A DNA stretch of 64,000 bases. It comes from Dermacentor variabilis (taxonomy: Eukaryota; Arthropoda; Arachnida; Ixodida; Ixodidae). Positions 44,946-55,384 of the stretch are shown piece after piece (the first letter of the stretch is position 1; each line of letters opens with the position of its first letter). Made by a program: the position numbers and the translations under genes. The stretch is taken from contig NC_134568.1 of assembly GCF_050947875.1 (NCBI RefSeq), forward strand, positions 193,829,353 through 193,893,352, written 5' to 3'. The notes below the pieces were generated by a model. The model was not told the DNA's origin, made no database searches, and was given only the letters and a program-made list of their open reading frames with translations.

Positions 44946-45110
44946 GGGCTTCGACGTAGGCCATCGGCGTTACCGTTGAGACTCCCCTTTTTGTAACGCA
45001 CCTCACAGGAATTTTGTTGCAAAGCGAGGCTCCAGCGCAGGAGGCGGCCATTTGTGGAAGAGATGGTCTGCAGCCATTGGAGAGGACAGTGATCCGTCTC
45101 GAAGCATGCG
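44946..45110 (-). pseudogene. RNase H C-terminal tail joined to integrase
   Basis: In the frame one base off from the integrase frame, the minus strand reads ETDHCPLQWLQ, then RLLRWSLALQQ, then KKGSLNGNADGLRRSP and a stop at about 44946. This is the conserved end of a Gypsy RNase H domain. The join to integrase is near 45098-45105 at a short shared CGAGA-like sequence, so RT and most of RNase H were removed by a deletion. Confidence 0.8.
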
Positions 45111-47693
45111 AAGCGGAGATCGCAGCGAGCGACTGTACACTAGCTCAGCTGGCGAAAACCCCGCAGCCGCATGCGGCGCGGTCCTTATTGCAAACATCAC
45201 CCCAGGCAGACACAGCTCCCAGTCAGTTTGTTGTTCAAAACACAATGCTCTCAACACGCGCTTCATGTCGGAGTGGAGCTTCTCAACGGAATTCGACTGC
45301 GGGTGGTACACTGAGCTGTGTAACAGCTTTACCCCGCACCTTTCGAGAAAGGCTGTCGTCAAAGCGCTCGTAAACACCGTGCCCTGATCTGACTGGATTT
45401 CCGCAGGAAAACCAACTCGCGCAAATATGGACAGTAGTGCATTGACTATCTCAACTGAGCTGAGTTCTTTAAGCGGCACTGCTTCAGGGAACTTCGTCGC
45501 TGGGCAGATCACAGTCAAAATGTGTCTGTACCCCGTGGCTGTTACCGGCAGAGGTCCCACTGTATGAATAACGAGCCGTCTAAAAGGCTCCGTAATGATA
45601 GGTACCAATCTCAACGGCGCCCTCGATTTGTACCCTGGTTTGCCCACCCGCTGACAGGTGTCACATATCCTCACGAGATGGTCTGCGTCCCGAAAACACC
45701 CTGGCCAATAGTACTCTTGCAAGAGACGGTCCTTAGTTTTCTTAACTCCTAGGTGTCCGGACCACGAACCCCCATGCGACAAGCGCAACAGATCCTGACG
45801 GTAGCACTGAGGCACGATCAGCTGATCGAACTCCACTCCCCTGCGGTCTAGATACTTCCGGTACAGGACCCCACCTCTTTCCACAAAGCGAGCATTTTTC
45901 TTGGCGATACCTTCCTTGACAATGCAGCGTATGTTTTCTAGGCTGCCATCCTTTTTTTGCTCGGCTATCAAAGCCGACCGGCTGACTTTTAGCAACCTAT
46001 TAAGTCCGTCTGACGTAGGCGCGATGAGCAAATCTGCAGATAGCTCTTCTAACTTTCCCGTGTCGGGCATTTCCTCTCCAGTATCTGGTACCTTCAGCGC
46101 TACAGGCTCAATTTTATTCAGTTCGGGCGTGCTCTGAATATCAGCTTGCTGCGCCTCTGACCCTTTCTCAATGTTCGACAACGTCGGCCCCGCAACTACC
46201 GCCTTTGCAGCGAGCTCCCGAACCTTCGATCTGGTTAAGGCCTGAACGCTAGCCTCACCAAACAAAAGCCCCTTCTCGCGCAGGAGGTGATCGGACCTGT
46301 TCGAAAATAGGTACGGGTACTGGGGGGGCAGCATAGATGACACTGCCGCCTCCGTCTCAAGCGCTCCGAAAGGTCCTTCAATAAGCACTTTTGCTACGGG
46401 CAGACACACGCTGTGAGCTTCCACGGCTTGCTTGATCCATGCGCACTCGCCCGTGAACATATCGGGTTCTACGTAAGACGGGTGAACTACATCCATCGTA
46501 GCTGCGGAATCGCGAAGCACGCGGCACTCTTTCCCGTTCACGAGGAGGTCTCGCATGTAAGGCTCGAGAAGCTTCATTTTCTCGTCAGTGCTGCATAATG
46601 ACAAAAACACGACTTTTGTTTTTGTTTCTGGACACTGCGCCGAAAAGTGACCCGGCTTCTGGCACGTATAACACACGCGCGCTTGCCTCGTCTCGAACCG
46701 CTTTCTGCGTTCGGCTTCGGCTGCCGCCGTCTCCTTAGGTTCGGTCGGACTGCTTTCACTCGCATCCGCACTACGTGTGTTCCCCTTTTCTCTCATGGGT
46801 GTGAACTTCGGCCTCTCAAACTTGGAGCCAAATTCACCCTTTTGACCGTCCTTAGCTCCGCGAGCCCGACGCGTCACAAACTCCTCGGCTAGCTCAGCGG
46901 CTTTAGCAACCGTACTAACGTCTGGCCTATCCAAGACCCAGTACCGCACGTTCTCAGGTAACCGACTATAAAACTGTTCCAGCCCGAAACTCTGCAGAAC
47001 TTTCTCGTGGTCACCAAACGCTTTCTCTTCTTTGAGCCACTCCTCCATGTTTGAGATAAGCCTGTAGGCAAACTCTGTATATGACTCACTTTTGCCTTTC
47101 TCATTTTCCCGAAACTTCCGACGGAACGCCTCCGCTGACAGCCTGTACTTCTTTAGCTGACTCGATTTCACTTTGTCGAAATCCTCTGCCTCCTCTCTCT
47201 TCAAGCGAGCGACTAGGTCGGGCGCCTCGCCGGGTAACAAAGTGAGCAAGCGCTGTGGCCACGTTTCCCGAGAGAACCCCTGCTTCTCGGACGTTCGCTC
47301 GAAGTTAACCAGGAACAAACCAATGTCCTCTCCAAGCTTAAACGCCCGCATCAGGTCAGTCATTTTGAACAATACTCGTTCTCCTGCACCGTGTGCCTGA
47401 CTTCCATTCCGAGCGCGTTCCATCTCTACCTCGAGACGCTTCATTTCCAAAGCGTGTTGACGGTCGCGCTCTTTTTCTTGTTGCTCTCGCTCTTTCTGTT
47501 CTTTAAGTTCGCGCTCCTGTCTTTTTGCCCTCTCCTCAACGGTCTCAAGGCATTCCGACAGCTCGTCATCCTCAGCTTCTGACTCAAGAATAGCCCTTAG
47601 CAGTTCTGGTTTTCTGAGTTTGTCTGAGACATCCAGACCCAACTCTCTTGCAAGCTCCAGCAATTTCGGTTTGCGCAACGACTTCAAATCCAT
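45003..47693 (-). CDS. Gag-protease-integrase fusion of the LTR element, RT deleted
   Basis: An open 896-codon frame starting at the ATG at 47693. Residues 1-100 hold paired KLRKPELL helices and a charged Glu/Arg/Lys coiled coil. Residues 105-275 resemble a SCAN-like capsid. A CCHC zinc knuckle is at C341, C344, H349, C354. The protease region has DSAA at 395-398 where DTGA/DSGA is usual. A long spacer leads to the integrase zinc finger (H640, H647, C677, C680) and the integrase core with D769 in SDQG and E804; the expected first catalytic Asp near 710 is His. After about residue 865 the frame leaves integrase and reads the RNase H tail out of frame (HKWPPPALEPR). No RT motif occurs anywhere in the frame. 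The element cannot move without help. Confidence 0.88.
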   Translation of the reverse strand: MDLKSLRKPKLLELARELGLDVSDKLRKPELLRAILESEAEDDELSECLETVEERAKRQERELKEQKEREQQEKERDRQHALEMKRLEVEMERARNGSQAHGAGERVLFKMTDLMRAFKLGEDIGLFLVNFERTSEKQGFSRETWPQRLLTLLPGEAPDLVARLKREEAEDFDKVKSSQLKKYRLSAEAFRRKFRENEKGKSESYTEFAYRLISNMEEWLKEEKAFGDHEKVLQSFGLEQFYSRLPENVRYWVLDRPDVSTVAKAAELAEEFVTRRARGAKDGQKGEFGSKFERPKFTPMREKGNTRSADASESSPTEPKETAAAEAERRKRFETRQARVCYTCQKPGHFSAQCPETKTKVVFLSLCSTDEKMKLLEPYMRDLLVNGKECRVLRDSAATMDVVHPSYVEPDMFTGECAWIKQAVEAHSVCLPVAKVLIEGPFGALETEAAVSSMLPPQYPYLFSNRSDHLLREKGLLFGEASVQALTRSKVRELAAKAVVAGPTLSNIEKGSEAQQADIQSTPELNKIEPVALKVPDTGEEMPDTGKLEELSADLLIAPTSDGLNRLLKVSRSALIAEQKKDGSLENIRCIVKEGIAKKNARFVERGGVLYRKYLDRRGVEFDQLIVPQCYRQDLLRLSHGGSWSGHLGVKKTKDRLLQEYYWPGCFRDADHLVRICDTCQRVGKPGYKSRAPLRLVPIITEPFRRLVIHTVGPLPVTATGYRHILTVICPATKFPEAVPLKELSSVEIVNALLSIFARVGFPAEIQSDQGTVFTSALTTAFLERCGVKLLHSSVYHPQSNSVEKLHSDMKRVLRALCFEQQTDWELCLPGVMFAIRTAPHAAAGFSPAELVYSRSLRSPLRMLRDGSLSSPMAADHLFHKWPPPALEPRFATKFL

Positions 47694-47987
47694 GGCTGCT
47701 CTGAATGCTGCTTTCTCTACTGCCTACTATTGTCTTGCCGCAAACTAACCCGGCAGCAACGACAACCACAATTACCAGCTCTGTTTCTGGCACTAACAAA
47801 AGCCTGGCAAAACTCAGAAGAAGAAAGTCCCGCACTCACCAAACCTCGCAGCCAAGAATTCAGCGCAGTCGTTCCGCTGCAGGCAACCAGTCATCACACA
47901 GGGCTCGTTGCACTTCTCCCGGATGGTCGTTGTGCTGCTCAGCATACAGTCAACTGCATATCTTCGCTGCTGGCCTCCGTTGTCGCG

Positions 47988-48038
47988 ATCCCACCGCTGC
48001 CACCAGTTGTTTATATCCCACCGCTGCCACCAGTTGTT
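47988..48038 (-). promoter_or_regulatory. Primer binding site, tandemly duplicated
   Basis: Next to the 5' LTR the + strand reads ATCCCACCGCTGCCACCA (48015-48032), the 3' end of a tRNA including CCA, two bases from the LTR. It most resembles tRNA-Leu, by eye. A 24-base block containing the same site is repeated 27 bp away (47988-48011), so there are two candidate sites. Confidence 0.75.
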
Positions 48039-48686
48039 GGAATCTCAGTGCTGACACCCATTATTGCAATCGCACCGCTGGCACGAGTTGTTGCAACTGG
48101 GTCGCAAGTCCCAAGGGTAGCGTTGGCCTGGCGGCCTGGGGCACAACTGGAAGCATCCGAAGGTCCCGGCAAAGCATGAGTCGACTGGTAACAGAACAAC
48201 TTGTTTATTCTAGCATCGCAAAAGAGCGGGCGGTCAGGTCGGCCGAAGTGGAGAGACGGGAGAGCACGTAACTCAACTGAAGAAATCGGAGCCTCTCTCT
48301 TGGCGTCCGGGGGAGCTGCTTTTATACTCTCGCAGTTGAGGGCAAGAAGGAACGCCTCGTCAGAGGGGCACGTGATGCGCCGCTCGGGCACGTTGAGACG
48401 AGTAGGTGACGCATCCGCCGGGCCGGCGCCGCTCAGACCTCCTCGCTTCACAGTTGGGGGAGCTCCTCTCCCCGGCTGCCGCGCTTTGACAAGCGTGGGC
48501 ACCAACATGCACACACACACACACGCACACACGAAGACACGTGGCATTGGAACATGCCTGGACGCGCTTGGCGGGGAGGCGTAGCAGCGGCGCCGAACGG
48601 GCCAAAATGTCCGCCGCTTTGAACGAAGCCCCGGCGTCCGTTGCATCCGCGCCGGCTATACCGCGCGTTGTAGGCGAAACGTAACA
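48035..48686 (-). repeat. 5' LTR (652 bp)
   Basis: Pair of the LTR at 43808-44459. TATA box at 48326-48320 and AATAAA at 48209-48204 on the minus strand. It would drive transcription toward lower coordinates. Confidence 0.92.
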
Positions 48687-48690
48687 GGTC

Positions 48691-48901
48691 GGACCCACGC
48701 AAACAAGAATCAAGACTCCGCCAGGCTACAAGAAGCATTACGCAGCGCGGACCTGGCGGAGCAGCTCCGGGCCGTCCAGCGAGCCCACGATGCGGCCAGG
48801 AAGTTAAAACTCCCAGTCCCAACGTGCTTGCGACCTACGGGGCTTTGCGCTCCGTAGCTCGCAGGACCTTTCAGTAAAGTTATTCCATCCATCCATCCAT
48901 C
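48691..48901 (+). pseudogene. Right part and 3' end of the LINE split by the LTR element
   Basis: Continues the LINE interrupted at 43807. It contains ALRSADLAEQLRAVQRAHDAARKL, homologous to the QLWAVQRAKEAAER block at about 12450, then a short 3' UTR with AGTAAAGTTATTCC and an (ATCC)n tail to 48901. Confidence 0.78.
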
Positions 48902-49199
48902 TTCTACCGTGACATATTATTGGGCTTTTTTCTCATCGCTGTAGTGTCGCCCAACTTAAATGGTACCTCAAACTTTGTAGTTGCCTTGGGATATCCCTTC
49001 AAGCATAGCAATTTCGGGTTAATATCTTCACCTTACGATGGCATCCACAGGCTCCTCGAAGACGAAGCTGAAGAAGCGCTGAGACTGTGGTGCTTTTCTT
49101 CTGCGGTTTCTATTCACGATGTCTAGAAATTCCGTTAAGAAATCAAGGACTCTCCGTCCCAAGTCTTTATTTTCCTTTTTGGCGCAACAATATATTCAT

Positions 49200-49720
49200 T
49201 AAATCCCAACCAACTCGCCCAGCAACAAGTTCTACTCGATTGCCTTCAAGCAGTACAGTTATACTCTCCCTTGATGCAACGGTATTAGAATCCAGCCACA
49301 GGAACGTTTGCCTAGCCATTTCTAATTTCCTATGGGACACAAAAAGTCTGCCTTATTATTATTTCGTAGCTTACATAACTGATTTACTTTTTCAGTTGAG
49401 AAAATTCAAAAAGAAAAACACGAATTCACAGTTAAAATATTATTAATATTATTTTTCAAAATATAACTTACTCATGTTTAAGTATATACTTTGTGTATTT
49501 CAGCAATAAGTGCTTGTTACTACTCCTATCAAGAGAAGGCTGACTATCGTCTTAAACACTATTTTATTAACAGTTTATTTCTTATCTTGGACTATTCATT
49601 TTCCTTTTTTGTTATTTATTTAGTAACTAATTTATTTTATTTTTAATCATATTACTACCCGATTCGGGGCCTATTCCCCATAGTGGGTTTGTGCCATTAA
49701 TTGAGGAATCATCATCATCG
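49200..49720 (+). mobile_element. LINE 3' end, same family as 29395-30690
   Basis: Contains SSHRNVCLAISNFL, matching FSHRNVCLAIQDYL at the end of the 29404 reading frame. A long AT-rich 3' UTR follows, then the terminal motif GATTCGGGGCCTATTCCCCA (49660-49679) and a CATCAT-rich tail at about 49708-49730. Heavily decayed and 5' truncated. Confidence 0.65.
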
Positions 49721-49723
49721 TCA

Positions 49724-50050
49724 TCATCCTTCTTCAGTCCAGTAGATGTTAAGATGAAGTGCACCGATGGCTGGACGGGAAAGGAGCAATTTACAGGGTA
49801 CTTCGTCGAGTACTAGCACCTGTGCAGCAACACTGTTGCCGAGGCATGATATGGTTACACATGTCCATTTATCGTGAACATCTCGCCTTCCGTCGTATCC
49901 ATGTACTTCTACAGGCCGTCCCAGTTCTACTTTCTCTCTCTCAACGATGCTGGCATTTATAATTCTGATGCTTGCTCCGCTGTCAACTAACGCTCTCCGT
50001 TCCCTTCTATCAACAAAAACAGATATGTACAAGAGCCTTGCATGCAACAA
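49724..50050 (-). pseudogene. Retropepsin-like aspartic protease fragment
   Basis: A 108-codon open stretch with FVDRRERRALVDSGASIRI (DSGAS, catalytic Asp), a Gly-rich flap-like HGYDGRRDVH, and LLLSRPAIGALHL in place of the usual ILG motif, which marks a Gypsy-type protease. No gag or RT is attached; the right flank is the 5' end of an unrelated LINE. A dead fragment. Confidence 0.7.
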
Positions 50051-50149
50051 ATAAACAGCTTCTCTTGGTGTTGTCGGGCTGAAGCCGACACCCGCTTTAT
50101 TTAATTTAATGTTACATAATCTGACTCTTCATATTGGCTTGACCCCCCT

Positions 50150-52070
50150 TGGTTAGTCAGAGAGGACACGTGAGTGGCGGTAGACTTCCAGCTTGCAAGC
50201 AGGCGTCTTTCGTCAACTCGTGTAGCAGTTGGATACTTTGCACCAGGCATGGAGGACGACGACGAAGTGATTCTTTAGTTGAACGCTGGCACTGTTGTCT
50301 CTGCATTCTCGCTTTGTTTCTTAGCACATTCTGGGGTTGCGGCAATGGACGAAGAAACTTCCGAGTATCTTCCTGGCGCGCAGTCATCCGGTCGGCCTAC
50401 GTCCAGGAAACAGGGGAGCCAGTCAAGCGACACAGACAGCGAAGCCACCGAGTTGTACTCGGAAAGCTGCGACTCCTCGAACGACGACTTCAAGGATGTC
50501 ATGAGCCGAAAAGCAATAAGAAGACTGCCGCGGGCGTCATCACCGGCAAGTGTTTCAACTGTGAAAGATATGCCACAGCGCTGACCGCACACTGTTCTCT
50601 TCTTACCCGTGGACCCTACGACCAATTTGCGGCTCTTAAACAGGCAGGTTCTTTCTTTGTTACCCGGTGGCATCAAACCGAATGAGATTAAAGACGTGAG
50701 AATAGACTGACGGAAGAATGTCCTGACTGTAGACGTTTTACATCGTAGCGCTCTACAAAGTCTTACGAATGTCACGGAAATCGACAAAGCATAAGTGCGA
50801 TCATTGATCCCTACAGGTGGTAACGACACTGTCGGCGTCATTTATGACGTCAGCGTTTTCATTCCGGCCGACGACTTGCCAACATTAATAAAGCCAACAA
50901 CAGAAGGCACTGACATCGCGCATCTCACCAGACTCGGAAACACACGCTGCAGGAAGCTTGTGTTTGAGGGAGACTGCCTTCCCTCTCACGTCAAAGTTGG
51001 CCATGTCCGCCATGCAGTTCGATCTTACATACCGAAGCCCCTGCAATGTCTCAAGTGCTTCAAGTTTGGCCATGTAAAAAGCGTCTGTTTGAACAATGCT
51101 GTGTGCCCGCGGTGTGCTGAATCCCAATTAGACGCCTACCGCGCGACTGTCCTGAAGTGCACTAATTGCCGTGGTTCCCACAAAGCCTCATCGAAGGACT
51201 GCCAAAAGGTCCGGCAGAAATTCGCGGTTCTAAAGCGCATGGTTCCGGATCATTCAACACGCAGCGAGGCTGCCGCTACACTTAGGCGGCGACGGTATCG
51301 CCACCGAAGGGCGAAACGAAACACCGCAACAAGCAACACGCCATCTTCCGCCAAAGCGGCTGCTGCATCAACGGGTAGCGCCACCATAAAATAAACCGCG
51401 AAAACCAAGAAAGTGGCAAGAGTCGATCGTCCTGCAGAGTGGGCCGCAGTTCCAAGCGCACAACCTGCCACCATCGACACCGACGCCATCGACACCCTCA
51501 CGAACCGCTGATACAACGACACCTGATGATCGCCAGGTTGTCATAATGTTTCGCTCACTGATGGCTGCTATGCGTGTTCTATTCATCAACATGATAACCC
51601 CTCCGGCGCGGATCGTGCTGTTGAATACCCTGGGTCCAGTGCTTTCAGCTCTAGGGTTAGGCAATGGCCCGCCAGATGCCATCATTTCGATAGGAGGTCC
51701 AGAATGCATCTGTCTTTCAATGGAACGTCAGAGGACTTAAGTCGCGTATGTCCGACTTTCGACAGTTTGTATTCGTGAATCCGTTTCCCATTATTGTCAT
51801 TTCCCATCAGACTGTCCAGGTATGAGTGCATTATGTCCTCCACCCACGGGCGATGCAGCAAGATTATTGTTTTTATACGCCGTGACTTGACGTATGTTCA
51901 TCACTCCGTGTCACCTGATAATGAAAACCAGTACGTGTGTTTGACTGTGAAGAGCAAGATCTCTTTCACAATTCTGGGAGCCTACTTATCACCATCAGGT
52001 CGTCTAAACTGCGAGCGCTTACGGGAAATATTGACGACTCCACCACCGTGAGTGATCACTAAGCTTTGCA
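50150..52070 (+). pseudogene. 5' half of an I-clade LINE (ORF1 and endonuclease start)
   Basis: A 5' UTR is followed by ORF1 from about 50344 (MDEETSEYLPG) in pieces broken by stops near 50583, 50708 and 50790. The best piece (50795-51394) ends with zinc knuckles CLKCFKFGHVKSVC, CPRC and CTNCRGSHKASSKDC, then a basic tail. ORF1 binds element RNA. From about 51700 the start of the endonuclease follows: SFNGTSEDLSR, then FTILGAYLSPSG. It stops near 52070 without RT or a 3' end. The presence of the 5' end and absence of the 3' end is unusual for LINE copies. Confidence 0.72.
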
Positions 52071-52109
52071 TTGGGTATAGAAAATCGTCACCAAGCTCAC
52101 TTTTCGTTT

Positions 52110-54790
52110 ATTTTTAAATTCCCAATTATGTCTCAGTAATGGTTAACAAAATCCTGTTCAATTTTCTTGCTGTCGGACGTTATTTCATTTTCATACCGGA
52201 GTTGGCGTATTTCATTTTGAGCGGCGTATCCCTTTTCATCGTTCAAAGCGTGTTTATTTGGCGATTCGCCCATCCACAGTTTTTCCGTTCGCGCTATTAT
52301 CATCGCGGCTCTGTACCTTTGTGTTTTCAATGCTTCCAAGTGGTTTTTCACTTCACTTATGTCGTTTGCACTCGACCCAGGTTTCGCAGCTTCCATGCAC
52401 ACAAAAAAATCAAGTGGACACTGCAGTTCAGTAGCCTCCTTTTCTATGTGTAGCTGAGTACCGTTACCCTTTCTATCGCGACCGTCTTGATCGCGTGCTC
52501 AAGATTTTCCCACTTATTTCTGCTACTTGTCGAATTATTGGTGGTAATTTTGGTGATTTCTTTTCTAATTTCGTCGACAAACATGCTGTATAAGTGCTTT
52601 ACATTGAACTTCCAAAGATCCCAGTTATACTGCGTCACTAAACGAGACATGTTTGACTTCACTAGAACCGCATACTGCCACAAACTGTAAACTAGCATAT
52701 ATTCTGTCTAGCCTCGCACTACTACCGCGCTGGAAATGTGTAAATATAGGACTAGATCCTCGCGATAACAACCAGCTGAGATCCTCTAATTGGCAATCCT
52801 CAATTAACTCATCTAAATATCTCGCGCGCTTATCCCGAACACAAACGTTTGTTGATCTATCTCCCGCCATACATACACAGTTGAAGCCTCCTAATAAAAG
52901 AAGATGCCTATCGCACTTTAGGTAGCCATGAACCTTTTCAAAGAACGCCAACACGCTCATTTTCCTTATTGGGATCATAAATACAAGAAACACGCAAAGA
53001 AAAAAAAATCAGCTATAAGCAGCCTTCCCTCTTCGGTTGCGATAACATTAACTTCCTCAATGCCTAAATTTTTGCGTAAAAGTAAAGCACACCCGCCAGA
53101 AGCGCCAACTGCGTGGCATACGCAGACACAGTAACACATCCGAAAAACCCCCGCCATGCGATCCGCCTGTTCATTGCTCTCAATTTTAGTTTCCTGCAGT
53201 TCAGCTATGTTCATATCGTTTTCAAGAAGCAGGCGGCTAACATGACACTGCTGTTTTCTTGATGATAGCCCCCGAACGTTCAGCGTGGCTACATGTAGTG
53301 GGACCTGAAGCTTTTTTGAGCGTCCCGCGCGGTACAGACAGATCGCATAGTGTTCACCTCGGGGCTCCCTGATGCTCCCGAGATGTCGCCGGTATGAGTA
53401 CGCACGTGGCTGGTTTCCTCCACGTTATCACAGTTTTTGTCAGCGGCACGGTGCCTACGCAACCGGCCACCGTCCATAAAGTTCTGAGCTTGCAGTCGCT
53501 TGTCGCGTCGACATCCGAAGAATGCGAGTAACCGCGTCTACTTCGGTGCTGTCTCCGTCCGCTTGTCAGGTGCTACCGTTCACTTCGGCCTAAACGGCAA
53601 TCGACGCGTTGGGCTCGCTTTTGGAGGCGGCCCTTCCGCGATCGCGCCTTCCGAAGCATGCTTATCTTCAGTTGTCTCGGCATGCATCCGCTTCATGGCA
53701 GCCGCTGACGCATCAGACATGACAACGTCTTTGGTCCCAAGTCCTTCGCATTGTTTCAACGCAGCGGCACTCACAATCGCATTCCCTGCTGGTTGATTAC
53801 CGTCTTTCATTGGCTCAGCTTCCGGCTCATGTTGTGTTTCCGGAACGCCTTTCGTATTTTGCAGATCCTGCTTGGCCTTCAAGCTTTCTGGAGGCGTTCG
53901 CAACGGATTTGCGGTGTCTGTGGCCGCCGCGGACGTTTCTTCGGCTTCCGTTTCGTCCATTATGTGCTCCAGCACGTCTGATTTCCCCTTTGGTCCTTGC
54001 ATATTGGCGTGCGTTGGTACACAGTGGCTTTCGCCGTGCCCGAATCGTCTGCATCGTAGGCAACGAGGAACGCGGCAGTGGCGGCGAATACGACCTTTCC
54101 CTTGACAGCGCAGACACATTGGTGACCGTCCAGTGACAGTCAACCAACAGGGCTGGTTCACCTGCAATTCGAATTTGATGGGGAACATCTTGAATGGTGA
54201 TTACAGGCTTCAATTTCATGCTCAGGACACGCGTCGTTCACCCTTTATCAGTGACGCCGTGAACGCGCCACCGCTCTTTGGCTATTTCATACGCTTCGCC
54301 GTAAGGCAAAAACATGGAACGTACTTCACCGTCTTTGACATTGTGCAGAACCCAGTGCACCTTAACACGCACTTCTTGCTTGTTAGGGTCAACAATTGGG
54401 CATGGGCGTCCCTTGACACTCACGTCGCTCATTGCCAACAAGTTCTTCACAGACACTGAGTTCTTAAACGTAACTGCCCACACGTGATTCATTTCAAAAG
54501 CTCCGAGGGCATCCGGCTCAGATAGCAGTTCCATAAGCAAGGGCGTCCCGAAAGTCCTCCACTCGGTACGGTCGCGCTGGAAGGTCGCCGTGCAAAAATA
54601 CAGTATTCAAAACAATCCGACCTTTGAAAAGGTGGGGCAACATCACTTTATACTCCTGGTTACCTTGACCGGCCATCCTGTTTCCGTGGCTGCTACTAGC
54701 CGCAACCACCGCTCCTTGGGAGCACATGAAACGCATGTCCGTCCACTTCGGCAGCTAGATGCGCCTTCAGTTCATCACATGCGACCTTTA
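52110..54790 (-). pseudogene. 5' half of an L1/Tx1-like LINE (ORF1, endonuclease, linker)
   Basis: Minus strand from right to left: an ORF1 start region (54518-54736), an RRM-like body (54238-54540, HVWAVTFKNS), and zinc knuckles CLRCQGKGRIRRHC and CLRCRRFGHGESHC with an acidic tail (53580-54188). The endonuclease begins at about 53214 (IAELQETKIE), continues with SGGCALLLRK, GGFNCVC (GDFN-like) and ARLDRIYASL and SFSDA (52625-52993), then linker helices at 52120-52700. It ends before RT. Frame breaks between all pieces. The clade is inferred from ORF1 with tandem CCHC plus this endonuclease style. Confidence 0.65.
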
Positions 54791-55030
54791 AAGCACGGTT
54801 TTATAAGAACGAAGAAGTAGACGCAGCGCAAAGCACGAGCAAATCATAGGCGTCCCCTCCCTCCAGAGGAAGGAAAGGGTGTGATCGCGTGTTCGCTCGC
54901 CTCGCGCCCGCCGTTTCCCGTCAATTCAGGCCCGGCATTCAGATGAGGAGGCCGCGTTTGGTTCGTTCTGTCTAAGAGCAGGCTGCGTTGAAGGAAGGGC
55001 AGCGGCAGCGGGCCGCGCGCCGTGCGTTCG

Positions 55031-55195
55031 GCCGAAGAAGAGGCGGCGTTTGATGAACGCCGCCAGGAACTCGCTCGAGAAAGGGCTCGTCGTCGACGTG
55101 TCGACCTCTCCGTGAGGGTGCGCGATGCCGAGGCGCTACGACGACGAAGAGCCGCGGATCCCGAGCTTCGCTTGCACCCCTCTTCACAGTACTGA
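55031..55195 (+). pseudogene. Arg/Ala/Glu-rich repeat-protein fragment
   Basis: A + strand frame reading RRQELARERARRRR, then RVRDAEALRRRRAADPELR and a stop at 55193. The RDAEA..RRRRAADPELR unit resembles a short tandem-repeat protein that I remember as abundant in tick and spider genomes, of unknown function. Only one clear unit is present and no start is visible. Confidence 0.4.
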
Positions 55196-55384
55196 AAGGG
55201 TGGTTGATTTTTAAATTAATTGTTGCTGTGCGACGCGGGGCCTAGCGTGCTGACTTGCAGGATTTTATTAAATGCGTAAGCGTTTCTATGCCTACCCAAC
55301 GAGGAAACCCATCCGTCCGTACGTGCGTCTATCACGTAAGATGAATCGCTATAAATAAATTAATTTATAAAAGAAAATAAATTC

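Larger units (their letters stand above)
43808..48686 (-). mobile_element. Gypsy-superfamily LTR retrotransposon, internally deleted, young
   Basis: A complete LTR-to-LTR insertion of 4879 bp. The two 652-bp LTRs begin TG and end CA on the + strand and differ at six positions by my count (about 0.9 percent). The 4-bp target duplication GGTC is at 43804-43807 and 48687-48690. On the minus strand: 5' LTR (48686-48035), a primer binding site, leader, a gag-protease-integrase open frame (47693-45003), an RNase H tail in another frame, about 480 bp of further non-coding sequence, then the 3' LTR (44459-43808). The reverse transcriptase is missing. It interrupts a LINE on the opposite strand. Confidence 0.92.
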
